Positions 1 to 6,825 of a stretch of DNA of 9,217 bases are shown here, piece by piece. The stretch is from Rhodoferax sp. (GTDB lineage Bacteria > Pseudomonadota > Gammaproteobacteria > Burkholderiales > Burkholderiaceae). The stretch's first letter is position 1; every line of letters begins with the position of its first letter. The DNA is taken from the NCBI GenBank assembly GCA_020048295.1, contig JAIFMT010000104.1:1-9217 (forward strand). Reading direction: 5' to 3'. The position numbers and the translations under genes are program-made. Under the pieces are notes generated by a model. That model did no database searches, was not told where the DNA came from, and saw only the letters and a list, made by a program, of their open reading frames with translations.

Positions 1-330
1 GGCAACGCACTGATTACAAAATTACCCGATGGACGGCACGACTGGCTTGCTTAATTGGCCGATGATGCCTGCTGCTTTCAGTCGTTCAACCGGTCACTCC
101 CGGCCGTAGGCGGTCGGTAGCACGATTTTGGGGGCCAGTGATTTGCTGAGCGAAGCAATGCGTTCGCTGGTCGCAATGCCATCCATGCCCGGCATGGCCC
201 AGTCCATCAGCACCAGATCAAACAGGCTGCCCTGCGCGATGGCGGTGCCGACCTGGTCGATGGCAGCGTCGCCCGAATTGGCACAGGTCACGCTGATATT
301 GAACGATCAGCAGGGTGGGCCGGGGTGAAA
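1..330 (-). pseudogene. Decayed receiver (REC) domain remnant, probably the tail of a hybrid histidine kinase
   Basis: Read on the minus strand, about 65 codons (291 down to 97) give a clear receiver-domain core: a SGDAAI helix, then LVLMDWAMPGMDG with the phosphoacceptor Asp codon at 202-204, then the TAYGRE strand end. A TGA at 94-96 interrupts the frame. The same frame then continues with recognisable receiver sequence (ERLKAAGIIGQLSKPV), including the conserved Lys-Pro at 43-48. Near positions 25-40 the match moves to another frame (FVISAL, as in the last receiver helix). Upstream, a TLLIV strand typical of the receiver start is encoded at 302-316 in a different frame, and the acidic pocket that should follow it is missing. 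The stop, two frame changes and one internal loss make it non-functional. The WAMPGMDG/TAYGRE style is typical of C-terminal receivers of large hybrid kinases. The remnant may extend past the left window edge. Confidence 0.8.
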
Positions 331-605
331 TTTGGTTTGCTGACACGACGCAAAGCCTCAAAAATGGCTCAAAAGTTCGAGCAAATGGTTTAGCCTGCGA
401 TCCTAAACCACTTCAAGCACCAATGGCCTTCCCTTTCCTTGTAAAGGATTGAAGAAGCGACACCCTGGAAGACTGTCGCCTTCCAAGCAAGGGATGCATG
501 AATCTGCCCGCTGCCAAGAAACAGCCCTGCCCAGTCAGGGTTTTCACAACAAGATCGATGCGACTGGATCACTTCTTAAAAAAATATTGAGCAAGAACAC
601 TTGTT
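331..605. other. Stretch with no supported gene between two pseudogene remnants
   Basis: This stretch is visibly richer in A+T than the rest of the window, notably 541-605 with a run of seven A. The only open frame of note is a 60-codon minus-strand frame at 390-572 with a GTG start. Its product (ending KEREGHWCLKWFRIAG) has no domain I recognise and no convincing ribosome binding site. It could be debris of a mobile element or ordinary spacer. I find no tRNA, CRISPR array, or terminal inverted repeats that would define an insertion sequence. It joins two unrelated gene fragments, which suggests a rearrangement or deletion junction. Confidence 0.5.
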
Positions 606-767
606 AAGGGCCATGACGTTGACGACCGGGTGATCTATAACAGCACCACCGGCAAGCTCTACTACGATGCAGACGGCAGTGGCAGTGCTGCTGCCGTGCA
701 GATCGCGCTGCTAGGCACCACAACACATCCCAACCTGTTGTTCTCGGATTTCGAAATCATGGCTTGA
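606..767 (+). pseudogene. C-terminal fragment of an RTX / haemolysin-type calcium-binding protein
   Basis: The plus-strand frame 606-767 encodes about 53 residues ending at TGA 765-767. It contains DVDDRVIYNSTTGKLYYDAD, then GSGSAAAVQIALLG, and ends SDFEIMA. The pattern D-D-R-[IV]-I-Y-[ND]-S-x-T-G-x-L-Y-Y-D-A-D-G-x-G followed by an AAAVQxAxL segment is the usual C-terminal cap of proteobacterial RTX proteins, directly after the GGxGxDxxx repeats and before the uncleaved type I secretion signal. No start codon, ribosome site or nonapeptide repeats precede it; an in-frame TGA lies at 586-588 and the sequence before that shows no RTX features in any frame. The gene body has therefore been lost at about 600. 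Family assignment is by recognition of this motif; no function is expected from the fragment. Confidence 0.75.
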
Positions 768-794
768 AGCGCGGGCCAGGCGCTGCCAAAGGAC

Positions 795-2267
795 TCATTC
801 AAATTTCGCGTCCATGGTCTCCATGAACAAGGAGGGGCGAAACGCCACGTCGTCCTGACGCTTGCTGTCAAGCGCCAGCCACTCCAGTTCATGGGCCCTG
901 ATGGGTTTTGAAAACAGAAAACCCTGCAATTCGTTGCATCCCATGGCCACCAGCAATTTGCATTGACCCTCGGTTTCCACACCTTCGGCCACCACCCGCA
1001 AATTGAGTGCGGTGGCCATGTTGATGATGGATTTGGCGATCGACCGGGCATCTTCGCTGTCTTCCAGATCGGTGACAAAGGCCCGGTCAATTTTCAGCTC
1101 GGCGGCGGGCAGGCGTCGCAAGGCGGCCAGACTTGAGAAGCCGGTGCCAAAGTCGTCTATCGACACGTGAAAACCGGCACGCCGCATCTTTTCGAAAGTG
1201 GCCTGGGTGACCTTGGTGTCTTCCATGGCAACCGACTCGGTAATTTCGCAGGTAAAACGCCCTGGCTGCAGGTTGTTGCGTTGCAAGGCGGCCTCAATGC
1301 GCTCCACCAGATCGTCTTCACGCATCTGGTAGCCAGAAATGTTGACCGCCACACGCATGCGCAAACCGCGCTCGCGCCAGCCGGCGGCTTTCAGGCACGC
1401 CTCTTCAATCACCCAACTGCCAATCGCCCCAATCAAGCCGTAGCGCTCAGCCAGCGGAATAAAGACCACCGGGCTGACAAATCCCCGGGTGGGATGGTGC
1501 CAGCGCAGCAGCGCCTCTGCCGCAGTCACCTGCAGGCTGAGCGCATCTACCTTGGGCTGAAAATAAAGTTCCAGCTGACCCGCCTCCAGCGCGTTGCGCA
1601 GGTCATTGACCAGCACCGCCTGCTCGCGCACTTCAACCCCCATCTTGGGGTCGTACTGGCAAAAGTCGCCGCCGCCGTTGACCTTGACACTGCGCATCGC
1701 CAGCGCCGCATTGGCCAAAATCTTGGTTCGCGAGCCATGTTCGGGATACTCGGCCACGCCAATGGAGCAGCTCAACACGGTGTGGATGGCATCAAATTTG
1801 AAGGGCTCTGTCAACGCCTGGGTGACCTGCAGTGCTGCCGCCCGGCCATGCGCCATGGTGCCAGGCACAATCAGCGCGAATTCACCTGCGCTGATGCGGC
1901 AGACTCGGGCCTGTGGGCCAATGCACTGTGCCAGGCGTTTTGACACATTGCGCAACAGACTGTCACCGCTGATCTGACCAAAGGCATCGTTGAGCAGGCC
2001 AAAATTGTCCAGCGCCACATACAGCACACAAAATGTTCCACCCACCGCATCGACGTGGGCAATGGCCTTGTCCAGCACCACATCAAAGCCAGAGCGGCTG
2101 AGCAAACCCGTCAAATCATCGTGACTCAAGCGGGCATCCATCTGCCGCGACAGCGTAGCCAGCTCCGACACCAGTGCCAGCCGGCGCTGGCGCTCCCGCA
2201 AATACAGTAATAGCACCGCCAGCGTCAAAAATACACTGACCAGCAGCAGGCCCAGCCCGGCTGTCAT
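795..2267 (-). CDS. Membrane-anchored GGDEF-EAL protein, likely c-di-GMP phosphodiesterase
   Basis: A 490-residue protein that probably hydrolyses cyclic di-GMP to pGpG at the inner membrane. Residues 4-23 form one hydrophobic helix, followed by an Arg-rich stretch and a short linker. A GGDEF domain runs from about 45 to 205 (DDLTGLLSRSGF at 50-61), but its signature at 126-130 reads SAGEF instead of GGDEF, so cyclase activity is unlikely. The EAL domain (about 215-465) looks complete: EALLRW at 251-256, N309, E341, DDFGTG at 371-376, K392, E428 in AEGVET, and Q448. It has no periplasmic sensor or PAS domain, so its signal is unclear; the degenerate GGDEF may act as a GTP-binding regulatory module, as shown for some relatives. 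ATG 2267 is preceded by AGGA nine bases upstream. It is transcribed divergently from the two-component operon and converges on the RTX fragment. Confidence 0.93.
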   Translation of the reverse strand: MTAGLGLLLVSVFLTLAVLLLYLRERQRRLALVSELATLSRQMDARLSHDDLTGLLSRSGFDVVLDKAIAHVDAVGGTFCVLYVALDNFGLLNDAFGQISGDSLLRNVSKRLAQCIGPQARVCRISAGEFALIVPGTMAHGRAAALQVTQALTEPFKFDAIHTVLSCSIGVAEYPEHGSRTKILANAALAMRSVKVNGGGDFCQYDPKMGVEVREQAVLVNDLRNALEAGQLELYFQPKVDALSLQVTAAEALLRWHHPTRGFVSPVVFIPLAERYGLIGAIGSWVIEEACLKAAGWRERGLRMRVAVNISGYQMREDDLVERIEAALQRNNLQPGRFTCEITESVAMEDTKVTQATFEKMRRAGFHVSIDDFGTGFSSLAALRRLPAAELKIDRAFVTDLEDSEDARSIAKSIINMATALNLRVVAEGVETEGQCKLLVAMGCNELQGFLFSKPIRAHELEWLALDSKRQDDVAFRPSLFMETMDAKFE

Positions 2268-2525
2268 GACTGTGGTTCCTGCAAAGGTCGCCCGTCACAC
2301 CGTTGACATTGACACATTACTGGCCTTCTGCACTGAAAGTACCTAAAAATTGAACCGCATCAACTGCGTAGATTGGCTGATCGTAGCGGCGAGTCAGCCA
2401 TAAAACCATTGCCCTTTGGGGCAATGGCAAATGGCTGCCAGCATGCGTAACATGCCTGCAACAGATCAGGCTTGCGCCCGGTTGCAAACAATTGCGCGCA
2501 ATAAATTTTACGAAAGGACCACTGC
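2268..2525. promoter_or_regulatory. Divergent intergenic region with several inverted repeats
   Basis: This 258-bp gap must hold the promoters of both the minus-strand GGDEF-EAL gene and the plus-strand two-component operon. It contains an inverted repeat TGGCTGA-N13-TCAGCCA (2374-2400), a tight hairpin CCATTGCCC-TTTG-GGGCAATGG (2406-2427), and a short GCATG-N5-CATGC (2441-2455). No poly-T follows the strongest hairpin, so it is more likely an operator or 5'-leader structure than a terminator. I found no sigma-70 promoter I would defend on either strand. Confidence 0.45.
2406..2427. repeat. 9-bp perfect inverted repeat in the operon leader
   Basis: CCATTGCCC (2406-2414) and GGGCAATGG (2419-2427) are exact reverse complements separated by TTTG. 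The site lies about 100 bp upstream of the first two-component gene. It could be a dimer-binding operator or an RNA hairpin in the leader; no protein can be assigned from sequence alone. Confidence 0.6.
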
Positions 2526-2987
2526 GTGAACATGTCAGGCCACTCAGACCCACCGCCTGCCCCGGCCGGCGGCACGGCGCATGCGCGCTCGGTTGCCATC
2601 GTTGACGATGATCCGCAAATCTCCCAGGCGCTGGGCCAGTGGGCGCAACTGCAGGGTTTGCAGGCCTGGTACTTTGCCTGTGCAGAAGACTTGCTCAAGA
2701 CCCTTGCACAAGACCCGCCGCATCTGGCGCTGCACCCGGGGGGCACGGAGGGCAGCGCAGCAGCGCTGGTGGCGGCCATTCTTGACCTTAACCTGCCGGG
2801 TCTGTCGGGCTTGGCGCTGGCGCACCGGTTGCGCGCCATGGATGCCAACCTGCCGCTGGTGGTCGTGACGGCGCTGCGCGAAGACGAACGCCGACATTAC
2901 GGCAGCCTGCCCGTCGGCGTGCCCTGCCTGACCAAGCCATTTGACCTGGATGCTCTGGATGACGCGCTACAGCCTGTGTTGCACTGA
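2526..2987 (+). CDS. Single-domain response regulator (receiver only)
   Basis: A 153-residue receiver protein without an output domain, so it probably acts as a phosphate shuttle or sink, or by protein contact. Residues 22-150 form the receiver: acidic pocket DDD at 27-29, phosphoacceptor D87 in LDLNLPGLSG, T115 in VVVTA, and K137 in LTKPF. All residues needed for phosphorylation are present. Residues 62-82 (DPPHLALHPGGTEGSAAALV) form a loop longer than usual before the phosphoacceptor strand. The first 20 residues are Pro/Ala-rich and look disordered. The GTG at 2526 is chosen because AAAGGA (2513-2518) sits 7 bases upstream; the in-frame ATG at 2532 would be 13 bases away but remains possible. 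It is the first gene of a four-gene two-component operon; its partner is probably one of the two kinases downstream. Confidence 0.88.
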   Translation: MNMSGHSDPPPAPAGGTAHARSVAIVDDDPQISQALGQWAQLQGLQAWYFACAEDLLKTLAQDPPHLALHPGGTEGSAAALVAAILDLNLPGLSGLALAHRLRAMDANLPLVVVTALREDERRHYGSLPVGVPCLTKPFDLDALDDALQPVLH

Positions 2988-3002
2988 CCCGACCGGCCAA
3001 AG

Positions 3003-4418
3003 ATGACGAATTTCGATATCCGCACCGTCTTCCTGATCGTCGGACTGCTGTACCTGCTGTTGCCCACCATCACCTGGTTCACACTGGCGGCGCAACGCTC
3101 ACGGCAGATCGATTTGTGGTGCGGTGGCGGGCTGCTGATCGGCGCGGCCACCCTGTTGATCAGCCTGTATGGCCGTGTTCCCAGCTGGGTGTCGCTGTAC
3201 CTGGCATCGCTGTTGTTGCTGGTGGCCCACATGGCGCGCATTCAGTCGCTGCGGCTGGACCTGGGGCAGCCCTGGCCGCTGCGGCCCATGGTGCTGGCCG
3301 TCGTCGGGGCGATGCTGGTGTCTGGCCTGCTCGATGTCGGCTTGCAAATGCCGGTGTTGCGGGCGCAGTTCAACAGCACCCTGGGCGCGGGCCTGATCTT
3401 TTACCTGGCGGCACTGGCCTGGCGCATTGGCCGCGAAGAGCAAAGCCGTAACGCCCGCTGGATTGCGGTGATCTACGCAGGGGTGTCAATGGCCTTTTTG
3501 ATGCGGGTCATTTCCCTGCCCGCGCGCAGCGGCAGCACCACCGTGGTGTTTGAGGGCCTGACCAGCAACCTGATCGCCATCACCACCTTGCTGGCATCGG
3601 CCATCGGGCATTTCAGTTATATCGGGTTGGCGCTGGACCGCTCGATGCGGCGCGAACTCAAAGCCGCTACCGAGCAAGCGCGCGACGAAGAAAACCGCCG
3701 CCTCGGGGCGCTGATTGCCCAACTTGACCGCCAGCGCAGCCTGGGTGAGCTGTCGGCTTCGCTGGGGCACGAGCTTAACCAGCCGCTCACCGCCATCCTG
3801 ACCAACTCGCAGGTCGCCAAGCGCGGGCTGCAAAATGGCCGTTTTGACCATGCCCAGGTGGTGGCACTGCTGGACAAGATCGTCCACAACACCCAGCGCG
3901 CCAGCCAGATCATTGAGCGCATTCGGGGCTTTATTCGCCCGTCGGTGGCACGCAGTGAGCCGGTCAACCTGCGTCATGTGGTGCACGAAGTGGTTGAGTT
4001 GGTGGCCGATGAGGCGCGCAGCCGCAAGGTGGCCTTGGTGCTGCCCGCTGGCAAACCTGAAGTCATGGTCAGCGGCGATGCGATTGCGCTGTCGCAGATT
4101 GTGCTGAACGCCCTGCGCAACGCCATCGAGGCGCTGACGACGGCACCGCGGCGCGAAATCAATGTCTCTTGCAGCCGCATGGATGCCCGGGTCACGTTGC
4201 GCATTGCCGACACCGGCCCCGGCTTCACCCCCGAGGCACTGAATCAGGCCGGCTCACCGTTCTTTACCACCAAAGCCAGCGGACTGGGGCTGGGGCTGGC
4301 CATTTCACGCTCGATTGCGCAAAACCATGGTGGCAGCCTGGCGCTGGCCAATGCCGCAGACGGCACCGGGGCCATCGTCGAACTCACGCTACCGGCCCTG
4401 CCCGAGGCTTGCACATGA
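3003..4418 (+). CDS. Seven-helix membrane sensor histidine kinase (FixL-like H-box)
   Basis: A 471-residue inner-membrane histidine kinase. The first ~212 residues hold seven likely transmembrane helices (about 7-29, 38-56, 62-80, 95-113, 126-142, 152-171, 186-210) with short loops, so the stimulus is probably sensed within the membrane or at its surface. A charged linker (213-245) leads to the H-box LGELSASLGHELNQPLTA with phosphoacceptor H256. HELNQPL is the form seen in FixL/DctB-type kinases. The ATPase domain is complete: N-box VLNALRNAIEA (367-377), G1 DTGPGF (403-408), F-box FFTTK (420-424), G2 GLGLGLAI (427-434). No PAS domain is visible. ATG 3003 follows the previous stop by 15 bases and lacks a strong Shine-Dalgarno, which suggests translational coupling. 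Its 3' end overlaps the next gene by 4 bases, making the FixJ-type regulator its likeliest partner. Confidence 0.92.
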   Translation: MTNFDIRTVFLIVGLLYLLLPTITWFTLAAQRSRQIDLWCGGGLLIGAATLLISLYGRVPSWVSLYLASLLLLVAHMARIQSLRLDLGQPWPLRPMVLAVVGAMLVSGLLDVGLQMPVLRAQFNSTLGAGLIFYLAALAWRIGREEQSRNARWIAVIYAGVSMAFLMRVISLPARSGSTTVVFEGLTSNLIAITTLLASAIGHFSYIGLALDRSMRRELKAATEQARDEENRRLGALIAQLDRQRSLGELSASLGHELNQPLTAILTNSQVAKRGLQNGRFDHAQVVALLDKIVHNTQRASQIIERIRGFIRPSVARSEPVNLRHVVHEVVELVADEARSRKVALVLPAGKPEVMVSGDAIALSQIVLNALRNAIEALTTAPRREINVSCSRMDARVTLRIADTGPGFTPEALNQAGSPFFTTKASGLGLGLAISRSIAQNHGGSLALANAADGTGAIVELTLPALPEACT

Positions 4419-5095
4419 CCGCCTTGCGCCCGCCGCGTCAGCCGGTAACCGTCAGCGAGCAAGCGCAGGCCGAGCGCTGCGCGCGTGGCCGGGTTGTCAT
4501 CATCGACGACGATGCCGAAGTTTTGTCAGCACTGTCCGCCCTGGTCACGCTGGAAGGTTACGCCTGCGACACCTACACCTCGGGCCTGGCCTACCTGCAG
4601 GTGCTGGGCGACAACGCCGCCTGCTTTGCCGGCCCAAGCTGTCTGCTGTGCGACGTGAAAATGCCCGAACTCGATGGCCTGGCACTGCAGCAGCAGTTGC
4701 TGCAGCACGACGACACGCCGCTGCTGCTGATGAGCGGTGCCAGTGGCGCGCTGGAGGCAGCCAGCGCCTTTCGCGCCGGGGCGCTGGACTTTTTGGTGAA
4801 ACCCATCGAAGCCGAGGCCTTGCTGGCAGCGCTGGACAAGGCGCTGGCGCTGAGCACCCAGCGGCGCGCGCAGCAGCTGCGTGCCCAGGAGCTGGCCGGC
4901 CGCATCGCCAGCCTGACCCCGCGTGAGCGCGAGGTGGCACGCCGCGTGGCGCAGGGGCTGACCAACCCGGCCATTGCCACCGCGCTGGGGCTGGCATTGC
5001 GCACCGTCAAACTGCACCGGCAGCGCGCCATGGAAAAAATCAACGCAAGCAACACCGCCGAGCTGGTTCGCCTGGCCGACCAGGGCGGTCTGTAA
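4415..5095 (+). CDS. FixJ/NarL-family response regulator with LuxR-type DNA-binding domain
   Basis: A 226-residue transcription regulator. Residues 25-145 form a receiver: DDD at 31-33, phosphoacceptor D80 in LLCDVKMPELDG, S107 in LLLMSGAS (Ser replacing the usual Thr, which is tolerated), and K129 in FLVKPI. Residues about 165-220 form a LuxR-type helix-turn-helix: LTPREREV, then the recognition region ALRTVKLHRQRAMEKI. VKPI and the SLTPREREV linker are FixJ-like. The start is ATG 4415-4417, which overlaps the kinase stop (ATGA), with GAGG (4404-4407) 7 bases upstream. The same frame stays open back to 4169, but that stretch lies inside the kinase ATPase domain and reads as nonsense there. 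This is the only DNA-binding protein in the cluster and so its likely transcriptional output. Its targets cannot be read from the sequence. Confidence 0.93.
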   Translation: MTALRPPRQPVTVSEQAQAERCARGRVVIIDDDAEVLSALSALVTLEGYACDTYTSGLAYLQVLGDNAACFAGPSCLLCDVKMPELDGLALQQQLLQHDDTPLLLMSGASGALEAASAFRAGALDFLVKPIEAEALLAALDKALALSTQRRAQQLRAQELAGRIASLTPREREVARRVAQGLTNPAIATALGLALRTVKLHRQRAMEKINASNTAELVRLADQGGL

Positions 5096-5098
5096 GCC

Positions 5099-6784
5099 AT
5101 GTCAAGCGCCGCCCAACAACCGTTGCAAGACATCATTGATGCCATGCCGCAGGCCGTGCTGCTCATCAACGCCGAGCGGCAGGTGCAGCTGGCCAACCCG
5201 GGCGCGGCCGATTTGCTGGGTTACACCGCGCAAGGCCTGGTTGGCCGTGCCATTGAGGACCTGATGCCGGCACGCTACCGAAACAAGCGCCGCCTATTGC
5301 GCCGCGCGTTTGCCAATGACCGCCGCCTGCTGCGCATGGGGCAGGCGCAGTCGCTGCTGGCGCTGCGGGCTGACGGCCAGGAAATTCCTGTCGAAATCAA
5401 TTTGGGCCAGTCTTTCTTGACCTTTGGCAAGCCCCTGCAGATGGCCATCCTGACCGACCGCCAGGCGCACCAGGCGCTGCTGGCAGCCACGCATGCACGC
5501 GAACAAGCATCGCACCGCCTCAGCCAGGCGGCACATGCGGCCAACCTGGCCAAAAGCCGCTTTCTGGCCACCATGTCGCACGAAATCCGCACCCCGATGA
5601 ATGGCATTCTGGGCATGGCGCAGTTGCTGCTGTTGCCTGATCTGCAAGATGCCGAGCGGCGCGACTATGCACGCACCATTTTGTCCAGCGGCCAGACGCT
5701 GCTGACCTTGCTCAACGACATCCTGGACCTTTCCAAAATCGAAGCCGGCAAGTTTGAGCTGCACCCCACCGTGTTCAACCCTGATTCGCTGCTGCGCGAA
5801 ACCTGCAACCTGTTTGCCGGCAACGCGCAAGCAAAAAACCTGCAACTCGACTACCAGTGGCACGCCAACGGCTCGCAGCGCTACCGGGCCGATGCGCACC
5901 GGGTGCGCCAGATGCTGGCCAACCTGGCGGGCAACGCGCTCAAGTTCACCCAGCAGGGTCAAATTCGCATCGAAGGCCATGAAGTGCTGCGCGAACACGA
6001 CAGCGCACTGCTTGAGTTTTCGGTCAGTGACAGCGGCGCAGGCATTGCACCTGACAAACTGGCGCTGCTGTTCACGCCATTTGTGCAGGCCGACAGCACC
6101 ATTCAGCACGACTTTGGCGGCAGCGGGCTGGGCTTGTCGATCGTGCATAACCTGGCTCTGGCCATGGGCGGCCAGGTGGGTGTTGAAAGCCAGCCCGGGC
6201 AGGGTTCACGCTTTTGGTTTCAGCTGCGCGCACAACGGGTGAGCGCGCATGACGAGGCACGCCACGCCCATCGCGCCGAGGACATCGACCCCGAATCGGC
6301 CGAGGTTTCGCCTCTGGCCGGGGCCCGGGTGCTGGTGGTCGAAGACAACCTGGTCAACTGCATGGTCATTGAGTCAATGCTGGCCAGGCTCGATGTTCAG
6401 GTCAGCCTGGTTCATGACGGCCAGCAGGCGGTTGATGCAATCACCCGCAGCCCCCAGAGCCCAGGCTACGACCTGATCTTGATGGACCTGCGTCTGCCGC
6501 TGCTCGATGGCTATGCGGCCACCGCGCAGATTCGCCAGTGGCAAGCCGACCAGCAGCAGCCACGGCTGCCGATCATCGCCTTGACCGCCGATGCCTTTGA
6601 CGAGCACCGCGACCAATGCCTGGCTGCCGGCATGAACGACTTTTTGACCAAGCCAATTGGTCTGCCCGCCCTGCAGGCAGCCCTGGGCCGCTGGCTGCCA
6701 GCCAGCATCGCCGAGCGCGCGGCGGCGGCATCGGCCGGCGCATTGGCATTCCAGTCAACCGGGCCACTGCTGGCTCAGGGCTAA
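5099..6784 (+). CDS. PAS-containing hybrid histidine kinase with C-terminal receiver
   Basis: A 561-residue, apparently cytoplasmic hybrid kinase with no transmembrane helix. Residues 8-120 form a PAS domain (AVLLINAERQVQLANPGAADLLGY near the start, RADGQEIPVEINLG at 90-103). A helical linker (121-152) leads to the H-box FLATMSHEIRTPMNGILG with H161. The ATPase domain has the N-box LANLAGNALKF (273-283), G1 DSGAGI (311-316), F-box LFTPF (324-328) and G2 GSGLGLSI (341-348). After an acidic linker, the receiver (409-533) has E415/D416, phosphoacceptor D463 in LMDLRLPLLDG, T496 and K518. No Hpt domain follows, so a phosphorelay would need a separate Hpt, or the receiver acts as an internal modulator. 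No haem-ligand motif is evident in the PAS domain. The gene starts 3 bases after the FixJ-type regulator stop. The last ~25 residues are Ala-rich and unstructured. Confidence 0.93.
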   Translation: MSSAAQQPLQDIIDAMPQAVLLINAERQVQLANPGAADLLGYTAQGLVGRAIEDLMPARYRNKRRLLRRAFANDRRLLRMGQAQSLLALRADGQEIPVEINLGQSFLTFGKPLQMAILTDRQAHQALLAATHAREQASHRLSQAAHAANLAKSRFLATMSHEIRTPMNGILGMAQLLLLPDLQDAERRDYARTILSSGQTLLTLLNDILDLSKIEAGKFELHPTVFNPDSLLRETCNLFAGNAQAKNLQLDYQWHANGSQRYRADAHRVRQMLANLAGNALKFTQQGQIRIEGHEVLREHDSALLEFSVSDSGAGIAPDKLALLFTPFVQADSTIQHDFGGSGLGLSIVHNLALAMGGQVGVESQPGQGSRFWFQLRAQRVSAHDEARHAHRAEDIDPESAEVSPLAGARVLVVEDNLVNCMVIESMLARLDVQVSLVHDGQQAVDAITRSPQSPGYDLILMDLRLPLLDGYAATAQIRQWQADQQQPRLPIIALTADAFDEHRDQCLAAGMNDFLTKPIGLPALQAALGRWLPASIAERAAAASAGALAFQSTGPLLAQG

Positions 6785-6798
6785 CCCTCGTGACAGGC

Positions 6799-6814
6799 TG
6801 GCACATGGCTTGCT
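6799..6814 (+). promoter_or_regulatory. Sigma-54 (RpoN) -24/-12 promoter upstream of preT
   Basis: TGGCAC (6799-6804), five bases, then TTGCT (6810-6814) matches the RpoN consensus TGGCAC-N5-TTGCW at every defined base and in exact spacing. GG at 6800-6801 and GC at 6812-6813 are the invariant doublets. The predicted start point is near 6825, giving a ~42-base leader to the preT GTG. Sigma-54 promoters need an AAA+ activator such as NtrC, and none is encoded here. I saw no convincing NtrC-type site just upstream, which would fall inside the hybrid kinase gene. Control of pyrimidine breakdown by nitrogen supply fits the use of uracil as a nitrogen source. Confidence 0.75.
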
Positions 6815-6825
6815 AGCATCTGTGA

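Noticed and set aside
390..572. 60-codon minus-strand frame with GTG start
   Set aside because: No recognised domain, no clear ribosome site, located in a decayed zone; it may be mobile-element debris but I cannot support a gene call.
768..784. AGCGC-N7-GCGCT stem between the RTX fragment and the GGDEF-EAL gene as a bidirectional terminator
   Set aside because: Only 5-bp arms and no flanking T-tract on either strand; too weak to annotate.
1167..1943. 258-codon plus-strand frame opposite the GGDEF-EAL gene
   Set aside because: Shadow of the coding strand; no recognisable motif, and the real gene shows unbroken domain homology across the same bases.
2432..2446. TGGCTG-N5-ATGC as a second sigma-54 promoter before the two-component operon
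   Set aside because: Spacing fits but the -24 and -12 elements each deviate from consensus; a match this loose is expected by chance.
4169..4414. 82-codon N-terminal extension of the FixJ-type regulator
   Set aside because: It lies inside the kinase ATPase domain coding sequence and resembles no receiver sequence; ATG 4415 has a good ribosome site and a typical ATGA overlap.
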